A model generated the notes under the pieces. That model saw only the letters and a program-made list of their open reading frames with translations, did no database searches and had not been told where the DNA came from. Of a stretch of 64,000 nucleotides of DNA, positions 1 to 7,979 are shown one piece after another. How positions within the stretch are numbered: position 1 is the stretch's first letter; each line of letters begins with the position of its first letter. Source of the stretch: Phycisphaerales bacterium (lineage in GTDB: Bacteria; Planctomycetota; Phycisphaerae; Phycisphaerales; UBA1924); the NCBI GenBank assembly GCA_040221175.1, contig JAVJVK010000001.1, positions 1 through 64,000 of the forward strand. Direction: 5' to 3'. The position numbers and the translations under genes are program-made.

Positions 1-54
1 GCGCATGCGCTCCGCTCGCGGACTCGCTGCGCGGATGCTCCGGCGCCACCGTGC
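1..54 (-). repeat. Inverted partial copy of the 84-515 repeat
   Basis: The reverse complement of this segment reads gcacggtg...gcatccgc...gcgagt...gcgcatgcg. It aligns with few mismatches to the head of the direct repeat at about 308-359, and to 84-123 for the shared part. It may continue leftward beyond the window. It could pair with the nearest direct copy to form a long hairpin. No coding function is apparent. Confidence 0.6.
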
Positions 55-83
55 ACGCCCACGCTCACCCTGCCCCCCGCGCC

Positions 84-319
84 GCAGCATCCGCCGAGCG
101 AGTCTTCGAGCGAAAGCGCATGCGGAGGCGAGGCGGCCCCCGGCCGCCCGGGCGTCAGCCCGCAAGCGAGTCTTCGAGCGCCTCAAGAACACTACCTTTG
201 AGCGAGCCCCGGCGCAGCCGACCCGTCTTCGGGGCGGCTCCGCCGGGGCGTCGAACTTCGGCGCACCCCCACAGCACGGTGCGCCCAACCCACCGCGCAC
301 TCCCGCAGCACGGTGCGCC
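84..319 (+). repeat. Diverged direct repeat, copy 1
   Basis: This is a 236-bp unit starting gcagcatccgccgagcgag that recurs at 320. It carries a small stem-loop at 222-233 (cccg-tctt-cggg) followed by ggcggctccgccgggg. Short open frames here are GC-driven and look non-coding. The unit is extragenic, lying downstream of the leftward gene that ends at 530. Confidence 0.65.
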
Positions 320-515
320 GCAGCATCCGCCGAGCGAGTCTTCGAGCGACAGCGCATGCGGAGGCGAGGCGGCCCCGGCCGCCCGGGCGCAGCCCGCAAG
401 CGAGCGAAGCGAGCGCCTCAAGAAAACTAATATTGGTCGAGCCCCGGCGCAGCGTCCCTGTCTTCAGGGGCGCTCCGCCGGGGCGTCGAACTTCGGCGCA
501 CCGCTATAGAACGGT
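320..515 (+). repeat. Diverged direct repeat, copy 2
   Basis: Second copy of the unit at 84-319, shorter because the tail of copy 1 is not fully repeated. The stem-loop is retained at 456-469 as ccctg-tctt-caggg. The extra T on the left arm is matched by an extra A on the right arm relative to copy 1, so the hairpin is preserved while the sequence changes. This favours a structured element over plain low complexity. Confidence 0.65.
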
Positions 516-529
516 GCGAGCCTTTCCGC

Positions 530-1210
530 CTAGGCGACCTCCTCGTCCCCGCTGGGCGCGGTGACGAGCTGGGCCTGACCGTTGGAGACGTAGACGAAGT
601 GGGCCGTGCCCTGCGACCCGCTGGTCTGCTGCCCGTTCTTGAGCGCGCTGACCCGGTAGGTCGCCGTCACCGTGCCCAACGGCACTGTCTTGTCGACGAA
701 CTTGCGTTCGCTGACCGTGGCGATGCGCGCAAAACCAGTAGGCTGGCCCGAGCCGTCCCAGGTCGAGCGGTCGACCAGGTAGCTCGTGCCCGCGTAGGTG
801 CGCCCGTCCCAGCGGACCTCCAGTTCCCCGTTGGTATCGAGGTGGAAGGTGACGTTGCTGGGGTTGACCGGGGCGATGGGCGCCGGCTTCTTGGGCTCGG
901 GGATGAGCGCGGTGGCGAAGACGCTGGGGTCATCGGTGGCGATGCCGAAGGCACGGATGATCTTGATCATCTGGGCGCCGAAGGTGTCCATCGCCTCGAA
1001 GGCCTCGTCCTGCAGCACGGTCGCCGCTTTCGCCTGGTTGCGCTTTGCGATGGCGTTGTCGTACGCCGCCCGGCATGCCTGAACCAAGCTCTGCGCCTGG
1101 CCGGATTGCTCGATCGAAAGCCCGATCGCCGCGGCGTTCTCCACCCACACGGGCACGCGCTGCTCGTAGAACTCGAGTCGTTGCAACAGTTGTTTTGGTG
1201 TCACGGACAT
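530..1210 (-). CDS. Hypothetical protein, helical N-terminus and fibronectin-like C-terminus
   Basis: A 226-residue protein of unknown function. The start chosen is the ATG at 1210 (MSVTPKQLLQRLEFYEQ); the open frame continues upstream, but that part is Arg/Pro-rich and looks non-coding. Residues 1 to about 110 are predicted helical with many Ala and Gln, as in a helical bundle. After a Pro-rich linker (PEPKKPAPIAPVNPSN), about residues 135-220 contain alternating strand-like segments such as GELEVRWDGRTYAGTSYLVDRS, shortened here to GELEVRW and SYLVDRS, and ATYRVSALKNGQ, which resemble a fibronectin type III fold. There is no signal peptide or membrane segment. It stands alone between the repeat region and a 384-bp non-coding gap, so context gives no hint of function. 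Confidence 0.7.
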   Translation of the reverse strand: MSVTPKQLLQRLEFYEQRVPVWVENAAAIGLSIEQSGQAQSLVQACRAAYDNAIAKRNQAKAATVLQDEAFEAMDTFGAQMIKIIRAFGIATDDPSVFATALIPEPKKPAPIAPVNPSNVTFHLDTNGELEVRWDGRTYAGTSYLVDRSTWDGSGQPTGFARIATVSERKFVDKTVPLGTVTATYRVSALKNGQQTSGSQGTAHFVYVSNGQAQLVTAPSGDEEVA

Positions 1211-1594
1211 TGTGGAATCTTTTCCTGCCCCCGCCGCCAACCATGGCGATGGCGAGCAATCGTGTCGGCGGGCCGCCGCACCGTGCCTTGGCCCGATTGG
1301 ATCATCGAAAGATTCCGAGGGCGACTTCAGTTGGCATAAGAAAGTTTTTCGATGCCGAGGTGTGCGAGGCGCGCCGCCGGCGGTGCGGAGCCGTTCGAAG
1401 TGCATTTCTGGCAATAACTTACGGCGTCTTGGGGCCCGAGGCGGCTCGGGTCGAGCATCAGGCCCGCAGGCCCCTGTTCGAGGGGGGGCGCCCTTCGCGG
1501 CGGGGGTGGCGGTGGCGCCGCGGTGCCCGACCATCGCCGGATCCGTAGCATCCGACCGACCCGATCCGCCGTTGCCAGCACGCAGGAGGCCCCC
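1211..1594. other. Intergenic gap, divergent genes on each side
   Basis: This 384-bp stretch separates the leftward gene starting at 1210 from the rightward lipoprotein gene starting at 1595, so it should hold both promoters. Open frames crossing it are shadows of GC-rich sequence without a convincing start or protein. A slightly AT-richer patch lies at about 1330-1350 (cataagaaagtttttcgat). I could not pick a -35/-10 pair with confidence. Confidence 0.4.
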
Positions 1595-2074
1595 ATGGCG
1601 CGCTCCGCGCACAACCGCCGCGCCGCCGCGATCATCGCCGCGCTGGGCGCGTGCGTGCTCCCGGGCTGCTATGCGCGCCTGGCCCCCTCGCCCGATCCCG
1701 GGCCGCAGGTCTGGGCCGGCGTCCTCACCGGCGAGGATTTCCTGGGGCGCTACGAGGTCTACCTCGACCAGCGGCCCGACGGCGCCGCCTTCCTGTCCGT
1801 CGCCCCGGGCGACAATCCCCATGTCACCGACGCAGGGCCGATGCCGACCTGCACCGTGCACCACGGGCGGTGGTTCGTCGAGCACGACGAGCGCGGGCTG
1901 GAGCGCTGGGTGCTGGAGGTCGAGGGCTGGCCGACCATGACGCTGCGCCGCAACTTCTACTGGACGCGGTACGAGACGCACGCGCGGTTCCTCGAGCCGC
2001 AATCGCCGCCCGCCCCCTGCAACGACTGGGGCACGGTGTTCGCGCTGGTGTCGAGCGATCCGGCCCGACGCTGA
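1595..2074 (+). CDS. Putative lipoprotein, unknown function
   Basis: A 159-residue secreted protein. The ATG at 1595 is set by an aggagg ribosome binding site at 1584-1589. The N-terminus is basic (MARSAHNRR), followed by a hydrophobic stretch (AAAIIAALGACV) and a lipobox-like LPGC, predicting lipid attachment at Cys 23. The mature part is rich in Trp and Tyr (RWVLEVEGWPTM, NFYWTRYETHARF) and looks like a compact beta domain. No catalytic motif or known family was recognised. It is monocistronic, flanked by a large gap upstream and the 21-bp tandem array downstream. Confidence 0.75.
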   Translation: MARSAHNRRAAAIIAALGACVLPGCYARLAPSPDPGPQVWAGVLTGEDFLGRYEVYLDQRPDGAAFLSVAPGDNPHVTDAGPMPTCTVHHGRWFVEHDERGLERWVLEVEGWPTMTLRRNFYWTRYETHARFLEPQSPPAPCNDWGTVFALVSSDPARR

Positions 2075-2194
2075 CCGCGCCATCGAGGATGCGCCCGGGC
2101 AGGGCGCTGCGGATCACCTCCAGATTTCCTCGCCCACCCCGCCGGATCGCGCAACCCCTGCGCATTTCGCGTCCGAGAACGCGGCCAAGGTCCG

Positions 2195-2469
2195 CGGAAC
2201 CGAACGTCAGAATCCTCCGGAACAGCCACCGAGGCCTTCGGAACAACCACGGAAGCCTCCGGAACAGCTTCCGGAGGCTTCGGGACAACTACGGAATCGT
2301 TCGGAACAGCTTCCAGAACCGTCGGAACAACCACCGAATACTTCGGAGCAGCTTCCAAAGCCTCCGGAACAACCACGGGATCTTCCGGGGTAGTTCCCGA
2401 ACGCTTCGGGGCTACCTCCGGGGGATTCGGTTGCACCGCCGGGGCCTCCGAAAGCGCTTCGGCGGCGGC
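2195..2469. repeat. 21-bp tandem array with 42-bp dimeric structure
   Basis: From 2218 onward units begin every 21 bp with cgg (2218, 2239, 2260, 2281, 2302, 2323, 2344, 2365, 2386, 2407, 2428, 2449), and a looser unit lies at 2195. Two unit types alternate between 2239 and 2406: cggaacaaccac... and cggaacagcttcc..., giving a 42-bp dimer. The array ends directly against the stop codon (2470-2472) of the leftward gene. Because 21 is a multiple of three, frames on both strands read as heptapeptide repeats. A perfect 11-bp inverted repeat with an 8-nt loop lies at 2252-2281. Units diverge most near the edges. Confidence 0.85.
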
Positions 2470-3630
2470 CTACGAGGTGCTTCCGGGGGCGTCTGTTGGC
2501 TGCTTGTCCTCGATGAAGCCGCCCGCCGTACCCCAGAACATGTTCATGGGATCGATGTCGAAGACGCGCGTGTCCTTCGAGTGGCACGCGCGACCACGAA
2601 AGCCTCGTTCTGCGTCCCAGCTGAGCAGCGGGTCGGGCAGGAGCCCCGGTAGGCTATCGCCATCGTCACCGGTCAGGGCATTGAATTCGTTGACGAGTTC
2701 ATCGAAGCGATCGTGTCCGCGGAGGGCAATCTCGATGCCCGCCGGGCATGTGAATCGCCGGGCCGCCGGCACGTTGCCCGGATGGCCCTGGAAGAGGTCC
2801 GAGGCCCGGTCGGCAGAGCGTTCCTCGGTCTTGCACGCCACGTCGCCCTCGAAGAGCGTCATGCGCTGTGGCAACGCTTCACCGCACGGCGCGCCCTGGA
2901 AGCAATAGACGTTCAGCGATGCACAGCTCTTGTTCTTGCCAAGGTCCAGCGTGGCCGGCAGGCTCCAGAGAAATTCCATCGTGCCGAGCACTTCGGCGGC
3001 CTCGGGCACTTCCGCGCCGCCGGGCTCGGGGCCGGGCAGCATGGACGGACGCTGGGGATCGCTCAGGTAGATGTCGATGCGTAGCGGGTGCTTGTGCTTG
3101 ATCAGGGAGCGGACGACGGGCTTGAGCCACTGTCCGGTGTGGGCGATGAACGCCACGCGCGGGGGCAACGGCGACTCGTCGGGGTGGTCGTTGGCATGAC
3201 GGATGGCCCGCATCAGCCCGCGTTTGTAGGCCGACACGGGCACGTGATCGTCGTACAGGAAATCGAGCGAGGCGTTGGCTTCGGGCTTGGGCTGCACGCC
3301 GTGGAGCAAAACGCCCGTATAGCGCTGGGCGTGGTGCCGCATGAGGCCGTCCTCGTCCTGCTTGCGGCGGTAGGCGGCCAGCTTGCCGGATCGCGACGAC
3401 AGGAACCGCCGAATATCGGCGATCGTCGTCGCGGCGCTGTTGCCCGATCCGTCCATGGCCCTCTTGACGGTTCGCCAGCTGAGCGTGTACGTAACCCCGC
3501 CCGCCTCCCTGATGGCGGCGCACAGCGCCTCACGCGATTGCAATCGCTCCAGGTGTTCCCGTAGTGCGGCTTGCTCGGATGGATCGAGCGAGCGATCGGA
3601 CGGCGATGGAAGCTTCCCTTCGGCGTTCAT
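2470..3630 (-). CDS. Hypothetical protein, 386 residues
   Basis: Unrecognised protein with no signal peptide or membrane helix, so probably cytoplasmic. The N-terminal 100 residues are helical and basic (LREHLERLQSREALCAAIREAG, quoted in part: LREHLERLQ; WRTVKRAMDG; TTIADIRRFLSSRSGK). The spacing of these suggests a helix-turn-helix-like region, perhaps DNA binding. The middle part (RVAFIAHTGQWLKPVVRSLI, shortened: VAFIAHTGQW; HPLRIDIYLSDPQ) looks alpha/beta. The C-terminal third holds several Cys (SCASLNVYCFQGAPCGE; FTCPAG; GRACHS). The start ATG at 3630 follows a weak ggggg-type site. It is divergent from the gene at 3867. The stop abuts the tandem repeat array. A regulator or effector is possible but unproven. 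Confidence 0.65.
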   Translation of the reverse strand: MNAEGKLPSPSDRSLDPSEQAALREHLERLQSREALCAAIREAGGVTYTLSWRTVKRAMDGSGNSAATTIADIRRFLSSRSGKLAAYRRKQDEDGLMRHHAQRYTGVLLHGVQPKPEANASLDFLYDDHVPVSAYKRGLMRAIRHANDHPDESPLPPRVAFIAHTGQWLKPVVRSLIKHKHPLRIDIYLSDPQRPSMLPGPEPGGAEVPEAAEVLGTMEFLWSLPATLDLGKNKSCASLNVYCFQGAPCGEALPQRMTLFEGDVACKTEERSADRASDLFQGHPGNVPAARRFTCPAGIEIALRGHDRFDELVNEFNALTGDDGDSLPGLLPDPLLSWDAERGFRGRACHSKDTRVFDIDPMNMFWGTAGGFIEDKQPTDAPGSTS

Positions 3631-3702
3631 GGCACCCCCAGCGGCCGCGATGACGGCCCTTCCAGACTACGCACATTGCACTTCGATGACCAACTTTCCA
3701 GG

Positions 3703-3714
3703 GTTGCGCGCAAC
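3703..3714. promoter_or_regulatory. 12-bp perfect palindrome between divergent genes
   Basis: gttgcgcgcaac is a perfect palindrome placed between the divergent starts at 3630 and 3867. It could be an operator for a dimeric regulator of either gene. No other copy was noticed in the window, and a 12-bp palindrome of G and C can arise by chance. Confidence 0.25.
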
Positions 3715-3866
3715 GCGATCCATGGCGCTCGACACCGCTAAGTTTCTCTGCATCAACGGGTTCTGGCAAACTCGTGGAACCGGCGCACGAAGAAGAGGTC
3801 AGCACGCCGGCGGCGCGGACCGCCGGGCTGACGCACGGACGACCTCGGGCAAAGGTGGAACCACGC

Positions 3867-4808
3867 ATGAGCGCCAACCAACAACAAAACCCCCAGAACG
3901 CCTGCAGCTTCGGCGATCGCCCGTACGGGCAAGGCCACTGGCTTCGCGCCGTTTCCGGCGCCGCCGAGATCAGCCTGGGATGGGTGCTGCTGGCCCAGCC
4001 GGTGGCCCGGAGCCATCCACTGATGCGCCAGCTGCGCGCCGCGCGAATTGAGGTCCTCGGCCAGTTCCAGTATCGCAGCGGTCGATCGGCCTTGCTCGTC
4101 CGCGGTCCGATCGACGCCATCGCGGGCATGGCCCGCGTCCAGGCAAACGGAGATCTGCATCCCGGGCTGGCCGAGGGCGTGTGGCGCGGGGCCCTCCCCG
4201 TCCCCGACCGCGTGCTGGCCAACGAGCCCCTGGGCGGGCCCCGGTTCATGCAACTCATCGCCCTGGACCAGAACGGCGAGCCCAGGCAGGAACTAATGGT
4301 CCAGCTGTCCCGTGACGCGGCAATCAACCTCAGCGTCGTGCGACGCGAGCCGCTGCCGCTGGGCGTGCACATCGTCATGGCCGGCCGTGGTCGCCCGGAT
4401 GCCATCGCCGCAATCGAGGCGATCCACCAGATGGGCCGCCTGCCCTCGCCTGGCCGCGCCTCGATGATCCTGTCGCTGGAGAGCGACGACGTCGCCGAAC
4501 CACCCTCACGCTATCCCGCCAAGCTGGTCGTGGAGTTCGTCGATAGCTCGGCGGACCAGCTCAGCCGCTTCTACCACGACGTGCTGGGTGGCCTGCCGAT
4601 CGACCACCGCATCCGCGGCGACGAGCTGGCGCCCGACGCGGGGTGTCATGTCAATGGTCGCGTCGAGATCGCCATGCGTCGCTGCCCGGCACGCGATCGT
4701 GAGAAGCTCGAGCAGCTGGCCCGCCGGGCGATCGAACTTCTCGGCATGGACGCCCGTCTGTGGTGGGAGCTGCGCGACTCCGAGCAGGAGGATCCGCAAG
4801 CGGCGTAG
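3867..4808 (+). CDS. Hypothetical protein, 313 residues
   Basis: Unrecognised soluble protein. The ATG at 3867 is preferred because aaaggtgg at 3851-3858 precedes it; the upstream in-frame extension is low complexity. The sequence alternates strands and helices (FMQLIALDQNGEPRQELMV, in part: LIALDQNGE; LGVHIVMAGRGRPDAIAAIE; KLVVEFVDSSADQLSRFYHD). A late segment CHVNGRVEIAMRRCPA precedes a C-terminal helix ending LWWELRDSEQEDPQAA. There is no signal peptide, transmembrane segment or recognisable catalytic motif. It has its own terminator at 4839-4866 and is convergent with the RluD gene. Confidence 0.7.
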   Translation: MSANQQQNPQNACSFGDRPYGQGHWLRAVSGAAEISLGWVLLAQPVARSHPLMRQLRAARIEVLGQFQYRSGRSALLVRGPIDAIAGMARVQANGDLHPGLAEGVWRGALPVPDRVLANEPLGGPRFMQLIALDQNGEPRQELMVQLSRDAAINLSVVRREPLPLGVHIVMAGRGRPDAIAAIEAIHQMGRLPSPGRASMILSLESDDVAEPPSRYPAKLVVEFVDSSADQLSRFYHDVLGGLPIDHRIRGDELAPDAGCHVNGRVEIAMRRCPARDREKLEQLARRAIELLGMDARLWWELRDSEQEDPQAA

Positions 4809-4838
4809 GCTCCGAGGAACTGGGCACGGCAGTTGATC

Positions 4839-4866
4839 GGGGCGGTCGAGAGGCCGCCCCATTTTT
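4839..4866 (+). terminator. Rho-independent terminator
   Basis: Perfect 7-bp stem ggggcgg (4839-4845) with ccgcccc (4854-4860), an 8-nt loop, then attttt at 4861-4866. It sits 30 bp after the stop of the rightward gene ending at 4808 and before the convergent gene ending at 4885. Confidence 0.8.
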
Positions 4867-4884
4867 CGTGCGCCCCGACGATAC

Positions 4885-6069
4885 TCACTTGCTGCGATCT
4901 ATCGCCTCGACGCCCAGCCTTCCCAGCGGCACGCACCCGTCCGGATTGCTCGCGGCCGTCGCGTGCTCCCTCAAGTGCGCCAGCAGCGCGAGCATGTCCT
5001 CGCGCGGGGGGGCGGTGAGCACCAGGGGCTCGCCGGTGATGGGGTGCTCGAGGGCGAGCAACGCCGCGTGGAGCATCTGGCGCTGGATCGACGTGCCGTC
5101 GGGCAGATCGAAGAACCTGCCGCCGTACATGTCGTCGCCGACGATGGGCCAGCCGCGATGCGCACAATGCACGCGGATCTGGTGGGTGCGGCCGGTCTTC
5201 AGTTCGAGTTCTACTAAGGCGAAGTGCTGGTCGCCCACGGGGCGGTCGTGCAGGCGGTAGCGTTCCCGTACTCTGGCGATGGTCAGGCTGGGCTTGCCCA
5301 GTTGATCGTGGCGGACGACCTGCTTCTCCCGGTACCCCTTCTCCTTGCTGGGGTGGGGGCCCAGGGGCTCGTCGATGGCCTCGATGTCGGGGTCGAGCGC
5401 GCCCTTCGGTTCGCCATGCCCCCCACAATGAACGATCGCGAGGTACCGCTTGTCGGTGGTCCGCTTCTCGAACTGCTGGCCGAGCTTCCAGTGGGCCTCT
5501 TCGGTCTTGGCGAAGACGATGACGCCGGTGGTGTCGCGGTCGAGGCGGTGCACGACGCCGGGGCGCGCGAGGTCGGCGCCGACGGGGGACAGCTCGCCAT
5601 CGCTCGAATGCTGGAAGTGCCACGCCAGGGCGCCCAGCATCGTGCCCGTGTTGTGGCTGCGCGCCGGATGCACGATGATGTCGGCCCGCTTGTTGAGCAC
5701 GATCAGGTGCGCATCCTCGTAGAGCACGTCGATGGGGATGTCTTCGGGGGCGATCTCGCCGCTGGGCGGGGGCGGCAGCACGATCTCGAGGCGATCGTTC
5801 AAACGCAGCTTGGTCGACGCCCGCGCGGGCTGGCCGTTGACCATCGCCGCGCCGTCGTCGATCATCCGCTGGATCTGGCTGCGGCTCATGAAGGGGATGC
5901 GGCTGGTGAGGTACTTGTCGAGCCTGTCCCTGATGTCGCGCTGCAAGACAAGTTCGACGCGGCGGGCGTCGGCGTCGTCGGGGCCATAGCGCTCGACGGC
6001 GGCGCGCAGGGCGTCGGGATCGATCTTGCCGCCGGGGTCGATGAGCGGGGGGAGCGCGTCGCCGGTCAC
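4885..6069 (-). CDS. rluD: RluA/RluD-family 23S rRNA pseudouridine synthase
   Basis: Predicted to isomerise uridines in rRNA to pseudouridine. An S4 RNA-binding domain spans about residues 45-95 (RDRLDKYLTSRI...MVNGQPAR). The catalytic domain follows, with the family signature GVVHRLDRDTTG, in which Asp 177 would be the nucleophile, and the later TGRTHQIRVHCAHRGWPIVGD motif (in part TGRTHQIRVH). At 394 residues it is longer than E. coli RluD (about 326), mainly from an acidic N-terminal extension and small insertions. It starts with GTG at 6069, overlapping the upstream TPR gene as GTGA. It is the last gene of a leftward operon with the TPR membrane protein and the MnmE-like GTPase. The exact target uridines cannot be read from sequence; RluA or RluC-like specificity is possible. 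Confidence 0.9.
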   Translation of the reverse strand: MTGDALPPLIDPGGKIDPDALRAAVERYGPDDADARRVELVLQRDIRDRLDKYLTSRIPFMSRSQIQRMIDDGAAMVNGQPARASTKLRLNDRLEIVLPPPPSGEIAPEDIPIDVLYEDAHLIVLNKRADIIVHPARSHNTGTMLGALAWHFQHSSDGELSPVGADLARPGVVHRLDRDTTGVIVFAKTEEAHWKLGQQFEKRTTDKRYLAIVHCGGHGEPKGALDPDIEAIDEPLGPHPSKEKGYREKQVVRHDQLGKPSLTIARVRERYRLHDRPVGDQHFALVELELKTGRTHQIRVHCAHRGWPIVGDDMYGGRFFDLPDGTSIQRQMLHAALLALEHPITGEPLVLTAPPREDMLALLAHLREHATAASNPDGCVPLGRLGVEAIDRSK

Positions 6070-6995
6070 TGGCCGGGGTCTTGCGGGGGGTCGGTGGGGT
6101 CGGTGGGGGTGGGCTCGGTGGTGGGCTCGGGGTCCGGCGTCGGCGCATCGCCTGGTTCATCGCCCGGTTCACCGAACAGGCCGCCGCCCAGGGGCGTGTC
6201 CATGCCCGAGCCCTCGCCCTGGCCCTCGTCGCCGACACCGAAGCCGCCCAGGTCGAGCCCGCCCAGGCCGAAGGGGTCGTCCTCGTCGCGTTCGCCGGCG
6301 TCGGGCGTCTCGGGCTGGGGCAGCTGGGCGGTCGAGGGCAGGCTGGTGCGCGTCGCCAGGGCGTCCAAGCTGTTCAGCCGGGCCTCGGCCAGCTGGGCCA
6401 TCGCGCCGTAGCCCGCGTCGCGATCGATCGTCGCCGCCCGCTGGTAGTGCGTGCGCGCCTGGTCGATCTCGCCCATGGCCTCGGCGACGGCGGCCAGGCC
6501 CATGTGGGCCCGCACGAGGTGGATGTCCGCCGGCTCGGCGTCGACCACCTGCTGGAAGGCCTGGCGGGCCTGGCCCAGGTAGCTGGTGCGCAGCTCGTCG
6601 TCGAGCAGTTCTTCGGCCGGAAACTCGCCGGTGGGCCCGGGCTGGGCTCCGATGACCACGCCGCGTCGGACGGCCGCCAGGTAGGCCTCGCCGGCGGTCA
6701 GTCGGGCCACGTGGGGTACGGCGCCGACGTCGTCGTACTGCCGGGCCAGGCTCAGTAGCGTGTCGGGGCTGGTGGCGTCGCTGCCGGTCGCCAGGGCCAG
6801 CTGGACGAACGCTTCGTCGGTGCGCTCGTCGGCCTTCTGGTTGAGGTATCGCCGGCCGCTGAAGGCCAGGGCCACCAGGGCGACGATGATCAGCAGGCGC
6901 GGGCCCCACTTGACCAGGAAGTCCCGGAATTCCTCGTTGATGCGCGACTCGTCGAGGCCGGCCTTGTCCTTGAGCTGTCCGTGGCGTTCGTCCAT
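6066..6995 (-). CDS. Single-pass membrane protein with TPR-like periplasmic domain
   Basis: A 309-residue protein with a charged cytoplasmic N-terminus, one transmembrane helix at about 33-46 (LLIIVALVALAFSG) and a helical repeat region at about 50-205 containing TPR-like units (YLGQARQAFQQVVDAEP; AHMGLAAVAEAMGEIDQARTHYQRA, in part AMGEIDQARTHYQ). The last 80 residues are Gly, Asp and Pro-rich (DDPFGLGGLDLGG; PTPDPEPTTEPTPTDP) and likely disordered. The architecture resembles YfgM, a TPR protein that works near SecYEG and periplasmic chaperones, but identity is too unclear to assign it. It is coupled to rluD by overlap and lies 9 bp after the GTPase gene. Confidence 0.75.
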   Translation of the reverse strand: MDERHGQLKDKAGLDESRINEEFRDFLVKWGPRLLIIVALVALAFSGRRYLNQKADERTDEAFVQLALATGSDATSPDTLLSLARQYDDVGAVPHVARLTAGEAYLAAVRRGVVIGAQPGPTGEFPAEELLDDELRTSYLGQARQAFQQVVDAEPADIHLVRAHMGLAAVAEAMGEIDQARTHYQRAATIDRDAGYGAMAQLAEARLNSLDALATRTSLPSTAQLPQPETPDAGERDEDDPFGLGGLDLGGFGVGDEGQGEGSGMDTPLGGGLFGEPGDEPGDAPTPDPEPTTEPTPTDPTDPPQDPGQ

Positions 6996-7004
6996 AGGGC
7001 GAGT

Positions 7005-7946
7005 TTAGGGGCCCGGCCGCCAGAACGCCCAGGCCCCCGGGTGGGCCAGCGCCTCGTCGCTCACCAGGTGCAGGCGGACCAGGCGCGTGAGGTCGGCCAG
7101 CCCGTCGCTGGTAACGGTCGAGACGGCCGCGTCGGCCCAGGCCGGGGCAGCGCCAGGGTGGCGGTCGGCGCGGGTGGCGATCTTCGGGCCTTTGGCCCGG
7201 GGCGGAGCCGAGCCCGCGTCCTGGCACCAGAGGACAAGGTCGGCCGCGTCGATGGCCTGGCGTGCCAGCGCCTGGGCCTCGGCCAGCACCTCGTCATCGG
7301 ACAGATCGATCCCAGGGGCGTCCAGCCAGCGGACGAGCAGGCCGTCGAGCTCGAGGTCCACCGCGACGGCGTCGCGGGTGACGCCGGGGCGGTCGGCCAC
7401 GCGTGCGACGGTGCGGCCGGCCAGGGCGTTCATGAGGCTCGACTTGCCGACGTTGGCCGGGCCGGTGGCGACGACCAGCGGCGGGTGGAGCAGGCGGGCG
7501 AGTTCTCGCGCGATGTGGGCGGGCACTTCGTCTTGATCGGACGCCCAGCGCGCCGGCTGGCTCAGCAGGTGGGCCACGGCGCGCTCGCCGCGGACGCCCG
7601 AGAGCGCGGTGAGCATGCGGGCCTCGACCTCGCTGGCGGCCTCGGGCCACGCGGGCTCGGCGTCGGTGCGTGTGAGCCCGGCGTCGAGCAACGCCCGGGC
7701 CAGCGATCGGCAGACCTGCACGCCGCCGTGGGGGGTGAGCAGGAGGACGGAATCGCTGGGACGGATGGCGAGCAGTGTGTCGACGTGTGGCACCGTGCGC
7801 AGCGCGGCCTTGCCCACCTCGGGGGCGGTGAAGCCGAGGGCCTCGCACGCGGCGTCGATGTCACCGCCACCCTCCCCACGAATCTCGAACACGGCGACGG
7901 CCGAGGCGATGCCGGGGGTGGAGCGCTCTGCGAAGGTGGCGGGCAC
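7005..7946 (-). CDS. MnmE-like GTPase lacking the C-terminal FCIGK region
   Basis: A 313-residue P-loop GTPase. The N-terminal part keeps traces of the MnmE folate-binding domain (IASAVAVFEIRGEGG; TPHGGVQV at about 71-78). The G domain has G1 GPANVGKSS at 162-170, switch region DRPGVTRD at 185-192, G3 DAPG at 209-212 and a G4-like TRAD. MnmE proteins are about 450 residues, with helical segments flanking the G domain and a C-terminal FCIGK cysteine motif needed for tRNA U34 modification. Here the protein ends shortly after the G domain, so that chemistry should be missing. It starts with GTG at 7946. It may be a paralogue in ribosome or tRNA metabolism, in keeping with rluD two genes downstream. 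Confidence 0.8.
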   Translation of the reverse strand: MPATFAERSTPGIASAVAVFEIRGEGGGDIDAACEALGFTAPEVGKAALRTVPHVDTLLAIRPSDSVLLLTPHGGVQVCRSLARALLDAGLTRTDAEPAWPEAASEVEARMLTALSGVRGERAVAHLLSQPARWASDQDEVPAHIARELARLLHPPLVVATGPANVGKSSLMNALAGRTVARVADRPGVTRDAVAVDLELDGLLVRWLDAPGIDLSDDEVLAEAQALARQAIDAADLVLWCQDAGSAPPRAKGPKIATRADRHPGAAPAWADAAVSTVTSDGLADLTRLVRLHLVSDEALAHPGAWAFWRPGP

Positions 7947-7979
7947 GCGTGAGCGTATGGGCCCGACGCGTGCGCAGTG

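Noticed and set aside
1957-2436. A minus-strand frame with VVVP/EAVP heptads over the 21-bp array
   Set aside because: Its C-terminal third is antisense to the well-supported lipoprotein gene and there is no ribosome binding site, so I treat the array as a repeat. A coding origin stays possible and is listed as a finding.
2195-2469. Possible CRISPR array
   Set aside because: Units are contiguous without unique spacers, are degenerate, and no cas gene is nearby.
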